A DNA stretch of 64,000 nt from Saccharibacillus sp. O23 (GTDB lineage Bacteria > Bacillota > Bacilli > Paenibacillales > Paenibacillaceae), in NCBI RefSeq assembly GCF_002205895.1, contig NZ_NJDE01000031.1, positions 20,966 to 84,965 of the forward strand, written 5' to 3'. Each line of letters begins with the position of its first letter. The first letter of the stretch is position 1. The notes under the pieces were generated by a model that did not search any database, was not told the DNA's origin, and saw only the letters and a program-made list of their open reading frames with translations. Shown piece after piece: positions 25,706-33,980 of the stretch. The position numbers and the translations under genes are program-made.

Positions 25706-27274
25706 TTACTGCGCCGACTTGATCTTAAGGCCGACTTTGACGTTCCATTCTTTCTCGAAGTCTTTCGCGGCGAGCTTCAGATCGCGAATCTCCATAAAAG
25801 CTTCCGTCCGGCAGGTGAGCTCCAGCTCGAACCGGTCGCCGCTGCGTTTCGCTTTGAGTTCCGTCACTGCCTGCGTTTCGCTGGAATCCAGCGCGGCGGC
25901 CATTTGCAGGACCGCGCCCAGACGCTGCGTGCGCTCGTCGTCTTTGGGCAGCAGAATGTCTTTGTAGGTAAGCGCGGTCGCGCTTTTGCGCCATTTGACT
26001 TTCGCCGCGATGCCCGCGATCAGCGCGGTCAAGATGATCTCGCGATGCGACAGACCGGCCAGCGGCCGTTTGGTCAGCAGATACTGCGTATGTTCTTCGT
26101 AATCGATATAGCTGATGTCCGTGCCGGTCTGATAGGTCCAAGCGGCCACCCGCAGCAGTTTGCGGTTCCAGACGTTCTCGCCGCCTTCGCCGAGCGCTTC
26201 GTACAGAATGCCCGCGAAACGTTCGGTCTGGCGCAGATGGCGTTGGCGCGGCTTCGGTTGGTTCGCGAGCAGCGCGCGCAGTTCGAATTCCAGCACGTCT
26301 TCATGGACCGCCTGCGACGGATGCAGCAGTTCGAAGAACAAGCCTTCGCGCAGGCCCGTCGCGCTGACGATATAACGGCTCGCTTTCATATGGCGGAACA
26401 GCGTGCGCAGAATGATCATGCCCGGCACGATGATATCGATCCGGTTCTTGGACAGTCCCGGTACGCGTTTGCGGCGGTTATTGTCCATGCTCGGCAGCGA
26501 ATGATAGAAATAATCGACGTCTTCGCCCTGCATCACGTAATTATGCGTGTACGGCAGCGAATAGTTGCGCCGCCGCTGGTCCATCTTGCCGAGTCCCCGG
26601 ATCGTGCCGCCCAGCCCGACCAGATCGAGGCCCGGATGTTCCGAGATCCACGGATGTTTCCGCGCTTCGGCCATGATAAAGTTCTCCAGTTCACGGATAT
26701 GTTCTTCGGCCCATACGCCGTTCGCGCCGAACTTTACGCTCATATTGACCGCGCCGAACGGGAACGAAAAACTGGATTCGCGGCGGCGGTTCTTGAACAG
26801 CGTGACTTCCGTGCTGCCGCCGCCGATATCGATGATGAAACCTTCCTTGATATCGATCTTGTTGACGACGCCGATAAATCCGTAATGTCCTTCCATTTCG
26901 CCGGGAAGCAGTTCGATCTCAAGTCCGGTCTCCCGGTTCAGGATCTCGATGATCTGCTCGGAATTCGAGGCGTTGCGGATCGCGGCGGTCGCGACCGCGC
27001 GAATCTGCGTCGCGCCGTACGCTTCGCAGATCTCGGTAAACTGCCGCAGCACGGGCACGACGGAGTGGATCGCCGGCGACGGCATAATGCCGTCGGGCGT
27101 GACGAGCGCGCTGAGTCTGGCCGCTTCGCGCGATTCCGTCAGCACGCGGTAAGAGCCTCCGCTCTCGCTTTCATAGACGACAAGCCGGATCGAGTTGGAA
27201 CCGATGTCGATGATCCCGGCGCGCAGGCAGGTATGCACCGCCTCGGCGCGGATCGTTTCGGGTATGGTGGTCAT
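25706..27274 (-). CDS. ppx: Ppx/GppA-family exopolyphosphatase
   Basis: The protein has 522 residues from ATG 27274, with AAGGAG ten bases upstream. The ASKHA ATPase-like fold is evident: AGIIDIGSNSIRLVVYE (phosphate loop 1), IRAVATAAIRNASN, and FIIDIGGGSTEVTLF (phosphate loop 2), followed by DLVGLGGTIRGLG. The C-terminal half is a helical HD-like domain (LSHREIILTALIAGIAAK). It releases orthophosphate from polyphosphate chains or hydrolyses pppGpp. Pairing with a convergent ppk makes polyphosphate turnover the likely job. The C-terminal 80 residues (ELELTCRTEAFMEIRDLKL) resemble the extra domain of long Firmicute Ppx proteins. Confidence 0.92.
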   Translation of the reverse strand: MTTIPETIRAEAVHTCLRAGIIDIGSNSIRLVVYESESGGSYRVLTESREAARLSALVTPDGIMPSPAIHSVVPVLRQFTEICEAYGATQIRAVATAAIRNASNSEQIIEILNRETGLEIELLPGEMEGHYGFIGVVNKIDIKEGFIIDIGGGSTEVTLFKNRRRESSFSFPFGAVNMSVKFGANGVWAEEHIRELENFIMAEARKHPWISEHPGLDLVGLGGTIRGLGKMDQRRRNYSLPYTHNYVMQGEDVDYFYHSLPSMDNNRRKRVPGLSKNRIDIIVPGMIILRTLFRHMKASRYIVSATGLREGLFFELLHPSQAVHEDVLEFELRALLANQPKPRQRHLRQTERFAGILYEALGEGGENVWNRKLLRVAAWTYQTGTDISYIDYEEHTQYLLTKRPLAGLSHREIILTALIAGIAAKVKWRKSATALTYKDILLPKDDERTQRLGAVLQMAAALDSSETQAVTELKAKRSGDRFELELTCRTEAFMEIRDLKLAAKDFEKEWNVKVGLKIKSAQ

Positions 27275-27377
27275 GATGGACAGCTCCTTGTCCCCGGCAC
27301 CGCGAAGCGGCTGCCGGACGGTGATTGAAGGCCGGTTTCTTACGTCTTCTTTAGCCTTAACCTTAGCAAACCAAACA

Positions 27378-27401
27378 GGACGGCGCAATGAGCGCCGCCC
27401 T
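27378..27401. terminator. Hairpin terminator between ppx and the glycerophosphodiesterase gene
   Basis: CGGCGC and GCGCCG, extended by AGG/CCT, pair around a five-base loop. The leftward transcript of the diesterase gene then reads TGTTTGGTTTG; a better T-run lies on the opposite strand. Confidence 0.5.
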
Positions 27402-27418
27402 TGTTTTTTGCTCCGCCT

Positions 27419-28231
27419 TTACTTGGAGGTAACGGTTCCGGCCATTCTCCGTTCGTTCAGCAGCCGGGCGACCCGGTCCGGATAGTCCGTGATGATCCCC
27501 GCGACGCCCATCCCGAGCAGCTCGCGCAATCGTCCTTCCTCGTTCACCGTAAACGGATGATAGTCCGCGCCCGCCGCCCGAGCTTCGCTCACCCAGTCCG
27601 CCCGTACGGCCGGATCGTAAGCGTGCAGCGCGTCCGCGCCCAGCGTTTTCGCGTATTCCCACGGACGATACAAGCCTTCCGCATAGAGGATTCCCGTCCG
27701 GATCTCCGGCGCGAGCTTTTTGCATAACGCGAGCGAATAATGGTTGAAACTCGAGAAAATGACTTGGCGCTCCATCCCGTGCTCGCGCACGGCTTCGATG
27801 ACTTTCTCCTCCAGGCCTTCATAAGCGCGCACCGTATTTTTCAATTCGATATTGACCGCGACGTTCCACTGACGCGCGAGCTTCAGCAGCTCGTTCAAGT
27901 GCGGAATCCGTTCGCCCATGAATTCGGGATGGAACCAGCTTCCGGCATCCAGCCCTCGGAGTTCTTCGTACGTCTTGTCGCCGACCCAACCCGGCGCGCC
28001 GGCCGTACGGGTCAACGTCTCGTCGTGAATCAGCACCGGCTCGCCGTCGGCGCTGAGCTGCACGTCCGTCTCGATGCCCGTCGCGCCCAGCTCGACCGCG
28101 CGCCGGAAAGCCGACATCGTGTTCTCGGGCCGGGTTCCCGACGCTCCGCGATGCGCGAAGATGATCGGAACGCTGCTTCTGCCCGTCGTTTCCTGCTCTC
28201 TATGATTCGTTTCCTGTCCATGCTCGTTCAT
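27419..28231 (-). CDS. Glycerophosphodiester phosphodiesterase
   Basis: The protein has 270 residues from ATG 28231 (AAGAGGGATTGC upstream); an in-frame start at 28303 is possible but has a weaker site. The GDPD TIM barrel begins IIFAHRGASGTRPENT, with the catalytic His of HRG, and continues ELGATGIETDVQLSADGEPVLIHDETL, which supplies the metal-binding Glu and Asp and the second His. FSSFNHYSL and GVAGIITDYPDR are further signatures. No signal peptide is present, so it is a cytoplasmic UgpQ/GlpQ-like enzyme giving glycerol-3-phosphate and an alcohol. Confidence 0.92.
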   Translation of the reverse strand: MNEHGQETNHREQETTGRSSVPIIFAHRGASGTRPENTMSAFRRAVELGATGIETDVQLSADGEPVLIHDETLTRTAGAPGWVGDKTYEELRGLDAGSWFHPEFMGERIPHLNELLKLARQWNVAVNIELKNTVRAYEGLEEKVIEAVREHGMERQVIFSSFNHYSLALCKKLAPEIRTGILYAEGLYRPWEYAKTLGADALHAYDPAVRADWVSEARAAGADYHPFTVNEEGRLRELLGMGVAGIITDYPDRVARLLNERRMAGTVTSK

Positions 28232-28355
28232 GCAATCCCTCTTCTCCGGTCCGGTTTCCGGCCGTCCCTGATTGATATCGTTCTCTTCTGTATCCATACC
28301 CACTTTCGAGTATACCTACTTTGCGTAAACGCGATGTTAAAGTCTATCCGCTATC

Positions 28356-28373
28356 GTAAAATCTTGATTTTAC
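28356..28373. promoter_or_regulatory. 18-base palindrome upstream of the diesterase gene
   Basis: GTAAAATC and GATTTTAC are perfectly complementary around TT. It lies about 125 bases upstream of the diesterase start with no T-run, so an operator is possible. A -10-like TATACT follows leftward at about 28310. Confidence 0.4.
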
Positions 28374-28737
28374 AAAGATGCGCAGGCGAGTTGACATCTC
28401 TTTGTTATGCTGGATTTGCCGGGCCGGATATCGCTTTCCGCTCGGCAGCATCGACGCCGCGCCCGTACGCGCCGCGCCGGATCGCTTCCGTTCTCCTCGC
28501 GACGTCCTGTTGTCCGACTGTCGCTTCGGGAACGGAAACGGCGGATACTCGCCCGATCTTCTTACGAAACGGTCCGCATCTCCCGTCCCTGACGGGCGCG
28601 GTTCTCGTGGAATCCGGATATGCGCCGCCTTCCCCCTATTCGGCTTGGCGCGCCCGGAGTTCCTTTTTGCCCGGACGGACACGCAGAGATCTGCGCGACT
28701 CCGCCTTCCGCCGGGTCTTTTTTTGTTTTCCGCAAAC

Positions 28738-28798
28738 GAAAAACGCACCCCGAATCCGAAAACGAACCGCAAAGCGGCGCGCGATTCGGACAGGGTGC
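28738..28798 (-). terminator. Terminator after the LD-carboxypeptidase gene
   Basis: Read leftward, GCACCC..CCGAATC pairs with GATTCGG.GGTGC around a loop of about 27 bases and is followed by GTTTTTCG. It lies 85 bases past the stop codon. Confidence 0.7.
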
Positions 28799-28882
28799 AT
28801 GCGGGATGCTGCGCTTATTCCTCAAAAAGCACGGCAAAAATCACGGGAGCTTGCCCCTGTTTCTTGCCCTCTGCCTCCGATC

Positions 28883-29923
28883 TTACCGGTAAGTCTGCCG
28901 CACCGTTCCGGTGCCGTTCTCTTCCGAAAAATGAACTTCCGCCAATGCCCCGTTGATCAGCGTGAGCTGAGGCGGCTGGTGGCCGCAGTCGATATCGTAG
29001 ATCACCGGCACGCCGAGTTCGTCGGCCATATCGCGGTAGACGTCTTCGGCGGTGTAGCCGTCGACCGGCGTATTCGCCGGGCTGCGGCCGAACATAAGCC
29101 CCGAGCAATTCTCGAACCAACCGGCCAATTTCATCTGCACCAGCGAGCGGCGCAGGTCCGCCGTGTTCAGTTCGCAGTTCTCCAAGTACCACAGCACCGG
29201 TTCGCCAGGGATATGCGCTTCGCGGAACGCTTCGACGTCGCCGTACGGCGTGCCGATCAGATGCCGGATTACGTCGACGCAGCCGCCGAGCAGACGCCCT
29301 TTGAGGCCGACGTCGCCGCCGGAGACGCTGCGCCAGACCGTCGGTTCCGTCAAGTTGAACACGCTCTCTTCGAGTTCTTCTTGCTCTTCGCCTTCGGGAC
29401 GTTCTTTCCATCGGATCTGATGCAGCTCGGACGATTCCTGATCGAAACAGCCGCCGGCCGGCGTCGTCAGCGCTTGATGCCATTTGGCCGTCAGCTCGTC
29501 GACTCGACTGCCGCGCAGATCGAGCAGATTGGTGCCGTGCGCGGTCGCCAGCCCCGTCTTCAACGTGATCGCGAGCAGCAGCACGCTGATATCCGAGTAG
29601 CCCATGATCCATTTCTCGCCGATCCGATCGTAATCCAGATGTTCCAGCACCTCGACCAGCAGTTCGCCGCCCCAAGGCGGCAGCACGAAACCGATCCGTT
29701 CTTCTTGAAGCATCCGGTTCAATTCGTCCGCGCGCAATCTCGCCGGCGCGGATTTGGCTTTGTGCTGCGTCCACGTCGTGTCTCCCGTAGACACCGTAAA
29801 GCCGTTCTGCTCCATACGGGAGATCGCCTGCTTCAGCATACTGTGCATCTCGGGCCTCACGCCCGACGACGGAGCCGTGACGCCGATCGTCGTTCTTTCT
29901 TGCAGCATCGGATAACGGATCAT
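28883..29923 (-). CDS. LD-carboxypeptidase, S66 peptidase family (MccF/LdcA-like)
   Basis: The 346-residue protein starts IGVTAPSSGVRPEM, the S66 N-terminal signature. The nucleophilic Ser is in KWIMGYSDISVLLLAI; the Glu and His of the Ser-Glu-His triad fit LWYLENCEL and DIDCGHQPPQLTL. LLGGCVDVIRHLIGTPYGD is the conserved central motif. These cytoplasmic enzymes trim the terminal D-Ala of muropeptides during recycling, or in the MccF branch cleave microcin-like peptide-nucleotides. CAAAGGAGCGATATTC precedes ATG 29923. Confidence 0.9.
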   Translation of the reverse strand: MIRYPMLQERTTIGVTAPSSGVRPEMHSMLKQAISRMEQNGFTVSTGDTTWTQHKAKSAPARLRADELNRMLQEERIGFVLPPWGGELLVEVLEHLDYDRIGEKWIMGYSDISVLLLAITLKTGLATAHGTNLLDLRGSRVDELTAKWHQALTTPAGGCFDQESSELHQIRWKERPEGEEQEELEESVFNLTEPTVWRSVSGGDVGLKGRLLGGCVDVIRHLIGTPYGDVEAFREAHIPGEPVLWYLENCELNTADLRRSLVQMKLAGWFENCSGLMFGRSPANTPVDGYTAEDVYRDMADELGVPVIYDIDCGHQPPQLTLINGALAEVHFSEENGTGTVRQTYR

Positions 29924-30088
29924 GAATATCGCTCCTTTGGGGAAGAAACGGCCGCTTCCCGGCCGTACTCGCGTATGGTCTCGGCAGCGGCCGGTCTTTC
30001 TCTCGTAATGGTTACATAGGTTCGGCGCGAAGCGTGGAATTCCTGCTTATGGCGGCGGGAATCGTCAAGATTCGCTTAAGCGATAGCG

Positions 30089-31396
30089 TTAGCGGAACGT
30101 GTATCCTCCGCTGCCCGAACGGCGCAAGCTTGTTCGGCGAACAGCGATCAGATCCCAAAGTCGGCACAAGGCATACGCCGCGAACGGCAGCATGAACACG
30201 ATCGTCGGGTATCCGTAACGGCCGAACGCGACAAACGGGATATACAGCAAAGTAAAATAAACGAACGTCATCAAGAGCGGCAGCAGGCGTCCGAACTTCT
30301 CGCGCAGCATCGCCCAGACCAGCCCAATCAACGTGACGCTCATCAGAACTTTTTGCAGAATATCCATCAGCGGACGCTGGAGCGGCCAGATCGGACGCCA
30401 GTAATACGATTCGACGTACAGTCCTTGCAGCTTCCCGATCGTGTACCAGTTCAGATATGTCCAGAAATGATGCGAGAATCCGTAGCGGATGATGTCCATG
30501 CCTTTGGCGATCGCGTCGCTGCTGTGGCCTTCGAAAATGGTCTTCGGATCGTACTGCGGATACGCGTCGAAGAAGCCGGCCGGAGGCAAGTTATAATTGA
30601 TGCGCGTACCGAGCAGGAACGGACTGCCCGCCGAGTCGGTGAACAGAATGAATTTGCCGAACGTGACTACGTTGCGAATCCACCACGGACACAGCAGAAT
30701 CACGTACGTGCCGAGGATAATCGCCGTGAATTTGACGATCTCGCGAAGCGAATAACGTTCGCGCAGCCAGAAGAACAACATGACCGCCGGGAACAGCGAA
30801 GCTTGCGGCTTGAAATACGCCAGCGCCGCCGTCAGCACGCCGATCCCGACGTACCACGTCCATCTGCGATTCTCGGCGGCGACCATCATCGCCCAGACAA
30901 GCATCATCAGCAGCAGGCGAAACGTCGATTCGGTCAGAATGACTCCCGACGAGAAATAATCCGTTGGATACAGCGCGGCGATCACGCAAGCGACCATCGC
31001 GATCCGCCGATCGAACACGCGGCGCGCGATCAGGAACAGCAGATAAATGCAGGCGACTTGCTCCAGACATTGGAACAATCGGAATGCCGTAATGCCTCCT
31101 TGCTCTCCGAAGGGCCCAATGAAAGCGGCCAGCAGCAGAGGCATTCCCGGCATGATAAACGCGCTTGGCTCGGTCCCGCTGTTATAAGCGAGCGGTCCGC
31201 CTTCCAGAATCAATTCGGCGCTTTTGACGTATTTGACGTCGTCGTTGTTAGGATTGCTCAGGTCGCCGAGTAAGAAATAATTGTTATGCGCCAACACGAC
31301 GAAAACGGACATCGCGAGCACGAAGGCCATGATTACGGTCAGCCAGATTCGGTCTCGGGATGTCGTCTCCTCGCGCTGGTCCATCGAAACATGCAC
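30089..31396 (-). CDS. Polytopic membrane glycosyltransferase, GT39/GT83-like
   Basis: The 435-residue protein starts at a GTG (31396) with AAGGGGGAG seven bases upstream. It has about ten hydrophobic helices. The first extracytoplasmic loop holds the double-acid motif NNDDVKYVKSAELI, as in polyprenyl-phosphate-dependent ArnT/protein-mannosyltransferase-type enzymes. AFIMPGMPLLLAAFIG and CWIRNV-like PWWIRNVVTFGKF segments are common in these proteins. It probably transfers a sugar from a lipid carrier outside the membrane; the acceptor is unknown. The gene stands alone at the edge of an AT-rich region. Confidence 0.75.
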   Translation of the reverse strand: MHVSMDQREETTSRDRIWLTVIMAFVLAMSVFVVLAHNNYFLLGDLSNPNNDDVKYVKSAELILEGGPLAYNSGTEPSAFIMPGMPLLLAAFIGPFGEQGGITAFRLFQCLEQVACIYLLFLIARRVFDRRIAMVACVIAALYPTDYFSSGVILTESTFRLLLMMLVWAMMVAAENRRWTWYVGIGVLTAALAYFKPQASLFPAVMLFFWLRERYSLREIVKFTAIILGTYVILLCPWWIRNVVTFGKFILFTDSAGSPFLLGTRINYNLPPAGFFDAYPQYDPKTIFEGHSSDAIAKGMDIIRYGFSHHFWTYLNWYTIGKLQGLYVESYYWRPIWPLQRPLMDILQKVLMSVTLIGLVWAMLREKFGRLLPLLMTFVYFTLLYIPFVAFGRYGYPTIVFMLPFAAYALCRLWDLIAVRRTSLRRSGSGGYTFR

Positions 31397-31596
31397 GAAT
31401 GTCTCCCCCTTATGTATGAATTCAACTCTCTTATCTTATCCAAACTCGCCAACTATTACAAAGGATTTGCTTCACTGAGGGTTATTAGAAGCCAACAGCT
31501 GTTCATAAGCGAAGATTGTAAAAAAGATCCCTCCTTAAAAAAATCATACACATAAAAAGACACTTTCCACTCCATTATCTTTTCACAATGCAAATC

Positions 31597-31622
31597 AAAA
31601 AAAGAACCGAATAGTTCGGTCC
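31597..31622 (-). terminator. Terminator after the small secreted-protein gene
   Basis: Read leftward, ACCGAAC-TAT-TCGGT forms a tight hairpin followed by TCTTTTTTTG, 90 bases past the stop codon of the 31713-32396 gene. Confidence 0.8.
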
Positions 31623-31712
31623 TAGGGTTAGTTCTTAAGATTGTTTTTAGCGAATAGAATTCTATTATTCTTCTGGAAAATAAATTTAAATTGATCTAAG
31701 TCTATTTAAGAA

Positions 31713-32396
31713 TTATTGATATACTGTTTTGTTGTACGTATTGTTAGTCTGATAAACAACTGTGTTATACGTAGTGCTTCCGCTACCACATGGATCTTGC
31801 ACTGTTACTTTTCGAGTCAACTTAGAAACATCTCCATATATTCCTGGGCGGGACCAGTACGCAGGGTTAGCAGTAATGAAAGATCCGTTTCCTGGAGCTG
31901 CAACAGAAACAGAAACGGAAATCCCTGCAAACCCTTGGACACCTACTGAGTAACTTTGAGTAGCTTGTCCGAAGAAATATCCATTTGTTTTGTCCCATTT
32001 TGTGAAGCCTGGGTGATATGCAATGAAACTATTAGATTTGATAAGGGTCGGTCCGCTAATGGTTTCGTAATAGTATCTCTTAGAGCATGCATCTTGAGTA
32101 GTTATGCCACCGCGCTTACTGTTTAATTTATCATCGGTAATGATATTACCATTTTCATCAGTTACAAATTTTTCAGGCAATTCACTATATACAGATACAA
32201 GCTCGCCTTCTTCATTTTTATACTGGTTTATAACTTCTGGAGTAAATTGTATTTCTGGAACTTCAACAGTATCATTGCCACATGATGAATTTTCATTTTC
32301 TTCAGCAGAAGAAGTTCCGCCAAAAATAGTAAATATGACCGAGCAAATCAAAGCTAAGATGATCATTTTTTTGCTATTAAAACTTATTTCGTTCAT
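31713..32396 (-). CDS. Secreted protein of unknown function
   Basis: The protein has 227 residues from ATG 32396, preceded by AAAAGAGGAGAATAC. A signal peptide is clear (KKMIILALICSVIFTIFGGTSSAEE, cleavage probably after SSA). The mature part has an acidic N-terminal half and a C-terminal half with FSSFxAYHPGF-like SNSFIAYHPGFTKWDK, GVQGFAGISVSVSVAAPG and an unusual Tyr/Asn/Thr-rich tail (TTYNTVVYQTNNTYNKTVYQ). Four Cys (SSCGND, DACSKR, DPCGSG and one in the signal) could form disulfides. I do not recognise the family. Codon use is AT-rich, unlike neighbours. Confidence 0.75.
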   Translation of the reverse strand: MNEISFNSKKMIILALICSVIFTIFGGTSSAEENENSSCGNDTVEVPEIQFTPEVINQYKNEEGELVSVYSELPEKFVTDENGNIITDDKLNSKRGGITTQDACSKRYYYETISGPTLIKSNSFIAYHPGFTKWDKTNGYFFGQATQSYSVGVQGFAGISVSVSVAAPGNGSFITANPAYWSRPGIYGDVSKLTRKVTVQDPCGSGSTTYNTVVYQTNNTYNKTVYQ

Positions 32397-32880
32397 GTAT
32401 TCTCCTCTTTTCTTAAGTGAAATAATTTCCAAATCAAAAACTTGAGTATTTTAAAAAATGCTCACTAAAATTATGATTCCCTTTACACCTCCTTTTATTC
32501 ATAAACGTTATCAATTATATAAAGTTTGTTTTTTTAATTTTTTTATGGAATAAAAATATTTTATTTAGGAAATCTTGACCATATAAATATTTAATCACCT
32601 TTTCGTTTTCTACAGATTCGCCCCAAAACATAAATGGACCGAACCGGCAGTCGTGTATCAAGGCTCCTTGATGTGTACAGGTACGCTATAGCTCCCAAAC
32701 GATTCCTTGCCCCAAACGAAAACTCTCTTAAATCTACTTGCTTTGAAGTTGTTATACACGCCTTAAAGAATTTGATTTACAGAATCTATGATGCCTGATT
32801 AAATCAGATCAGCTACTATCCAGAACCTTTATAAAAAAAATAAAACGACTCATTTCCAAAAAAATTAGGAATGAGTCGTT
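32397..32880. other. AT-rich gap, nothing firm
   Basis: Several short open frames on both strands cross each other here (for instance plus strand from 32633), none with a convincing ribosome binding site or family match. A 16-base palindrome ATCAAGG-CT-CCTTGAT lies at 32657-32672. Confidence 0.4.
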
Positions 32881-32882
32881 TT
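32842..32882 (-). terminator. Terminator in the AT-rich island
   Basis: Read leftward, AAAACGACTCATTCC pairs with GGAAATGAGTCGTTTT (one bulge) and is followed by a long T-rich run. Its 5' arm begins at the stop codon of the small gene at 32881-33039. Confidence 0.8.
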
Positions 32883-33039
32883 AAGAAAACTGCTTGTTGA
32901 TAAACATTTTAAAATATTCATGAGTAAGGAAATTATAAATTTCTACTAGCTCTTCAGCACAAAGTGTCTTTGACTCGATTCGAGAAATAAGCATGGAGAT
33001 GGACGGCTGAATTTTGAGGGTTAAAGCCCCTATTTTCAT
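32881..33039 (-). CDS. Small hypothetical protein, possibly a Xre-like fragment
   Basis: A 52-codon frame starts at ATG 33039, with GAGG 11 bases upstream, and stops at the edge of a strong terminator, which supports transcription through it. The product (KIGALTLKIQPSISMLISRI, then ESKTLCAEELVEIYNFL) recalls the second half of a Xre helix-turn-helix, but too short for certainty. An in-frame TAG eight codons upstream shows any longer ancestor is broken. It could be a remnant. Confidence 0.4.
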   Translation of the reverse strand: MKIGALTLKIQPSISMLISRIESKTLCAEELVEIYNFLTHEYFKMFINKQFS

Positions 33040-33136
33040 GTGTTTTAAAGCCTCAAATCCTTTCTAAAAAAACGAGAAATTGTCAAGGACACGTAATGGT
33101 GAAGACCCTTCCTACTTTGAGAACATACTAATTTTT

Positions 33137-33523
33137 TTATATTTGTAGCAACTTCTTTATCGTTTCGGAATTCTCTTTATTGATCGAATGCATCTCTTCA
33201 CTATCTTCTCCACGGTTAAACGTTATGGTGCCATCGGCCTGTAACCAAAGGTCCGCCCTTAATTCCATTGTAGAATCATCTTTATTATGTACTATTACAA
33301 CATAATCAGGTTTTCCTTTGGATTTTATGCCACTGGTTGAACTAGCATTTATTATACTTTTAACTTGTTCTATCGATTCTTTGTTTTTTAACGTTTTATC
33401 CTTGTTAAAAACAACTTCTTCGTGCTCATTGTACGTACCTACCATTAGTTCCACACCTTTACTCCCACAACCAGAAAGAATAAAAATAAATAATACTATG
33501 GATAGAACATGCTTAAAGGACAT
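33137..33523 (-). CDS. Small lipoprotein of unknown function
   Basis: The 128-residue protein has a lipoprotein signal (VLSIVLFIFILSGCGS, Cys about 19), so the mature form is anchored outside the membrane. The mature domain has about 110 residues with alternating strands: VGTYNEHEEVVFNKDKTL, then a helix (KESIEQVKSIINAS), then DYVVIVHNKDD and MELRADLWLQADGTITF. This looks like a small alpha/beta fold, perhaps related to YjgB/DUF-type Bacillus lipoproteins, which I cannot name. TAGGAGGGTTTTAA precedes ATG 33523. AT-rich codon use. Confidence 0.75.
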   Translation of the reverse strand: MSFKHVLSIVLFIFILSGCGSKGVELMVGTYNEHEEVVFNKDKTLKNKESIEQVKSIINASSTSGIKSKGKPDYVVIVHNKDDSTMELRADLWLQADGTITFNRGEDSEEMHSINKENSETIKKLLQI

Positions 33524-33905
33524 TTAAAACCCTCCTAAAATAGATTATTAACATCTTTAAAATCAATCACTGTTAGAGGCTAATTAAAAACACTAAATTC
33601 AAAATGTTCGCGACCTAATGATCATTAAAGCTAAATACAAACTTCAAAACTCAGATACACTTTCATTTAAATACAATAAATTAGCATTTATGTATTTTTT
33701 AATTTATTTTTTGTAATAATTAGCCCACCAGTATGCTCTTGATTACTTTGAAATAAGATGCCCCCAGAGTTATAGATAAAATAACCAGTACATGCTTCAG
33801 ATTTGATTCTGTAGGAAGTGGCGGAACCTTTTTCACATAATCAGCCCTATATATAATATAAAAACGTATTGTTTTCAAAAAAAGTTATACTTTTTTGAAA
33901 ACAAA
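33524..33905. other. AT-rich gap with possible gene remnant
   Basis: No gene is supported. On the minus strand 33840-33688 there is a 50-codon frame without a start codon, ending in ITKNKLKNT, which could be a decayed gene end. The rest is poly-A/T sequence. Confidence 0.35.
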
Positions 33906-33956
33906 TAAAAAGAAACCTGCTTTCGCCTGAATATCTCAGGCTTTGAGCAAGCTTCT
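33906..33956 (-). terminator. Terminator after ilvA
   Basis: Read leftward, AGAAGCTTGCT..GCCTGA pairs with TCAGGC..AGCAGGTTTCT and runs into TTTTTATTTG. It lies just past the ilvA stop. Confidence 0.75.
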
Positions 33957-33980
33957 TTTCCATCACTATCTGCAATTTAT

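Larger units (their letters stand above)
28232..28882. other. Gene-free 650-base gap
   Basis: Apart from a small palindrome (28356-28373) and a terminator (28738-28798) I see no gene. An open frame on the plus strand (28378-28956) has Arg/Pro-rich composition, no ribosome binding site and no family resemblance. Confidence 0.5.
31400..33905. other. AT-rich island between the glycosyltransferase and ilvA
   Basis: About 2.5 kb is strikingly AT-rich compared with GC-rich surroundings on both sides. It holds two supported genes (31713-32396, 33137-33523), one small possible gene (32881-33039) and otherwise poly-A/T stretches. The boundaries are not marked by visible transposase, integrase or direct repeats. 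Acquisition from a low-GC relative, followed by decay, is the simplest reading. Confidence 0.75.

Noticed and set aside
28393..28420. TTGACA at 28393 as a plus-strand promoter
   Set aside because: No acceptable -10 at 16-19 bases and no plus-strand gene downstream.
28378..28956. A 192-codon plus-strand frame after the diesterase gene
   Set aside because: Arg/Pro-rich composition, no ribosome site, runs into the antisense of the LD-carboxypeptidase gene and over a terminator.
32633..32797. A 54-codon plus-strand frame starting MDRTGSRVSRLLDVYRYA
   Set aside because: Overlapping frames on the other strand look equally protein-like, there is no ribosome binding site, and the ATG follows a stop directly. 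I could not choose one, so none is called.
33688..33840. A 50-codon minus-strand frame (ending GGLIITKNKLKNT) that could be a gene remnant
   Set aside because: It has no start codon or ribosome site and an alternative small frame overlaps it; mentioned only under the gap.
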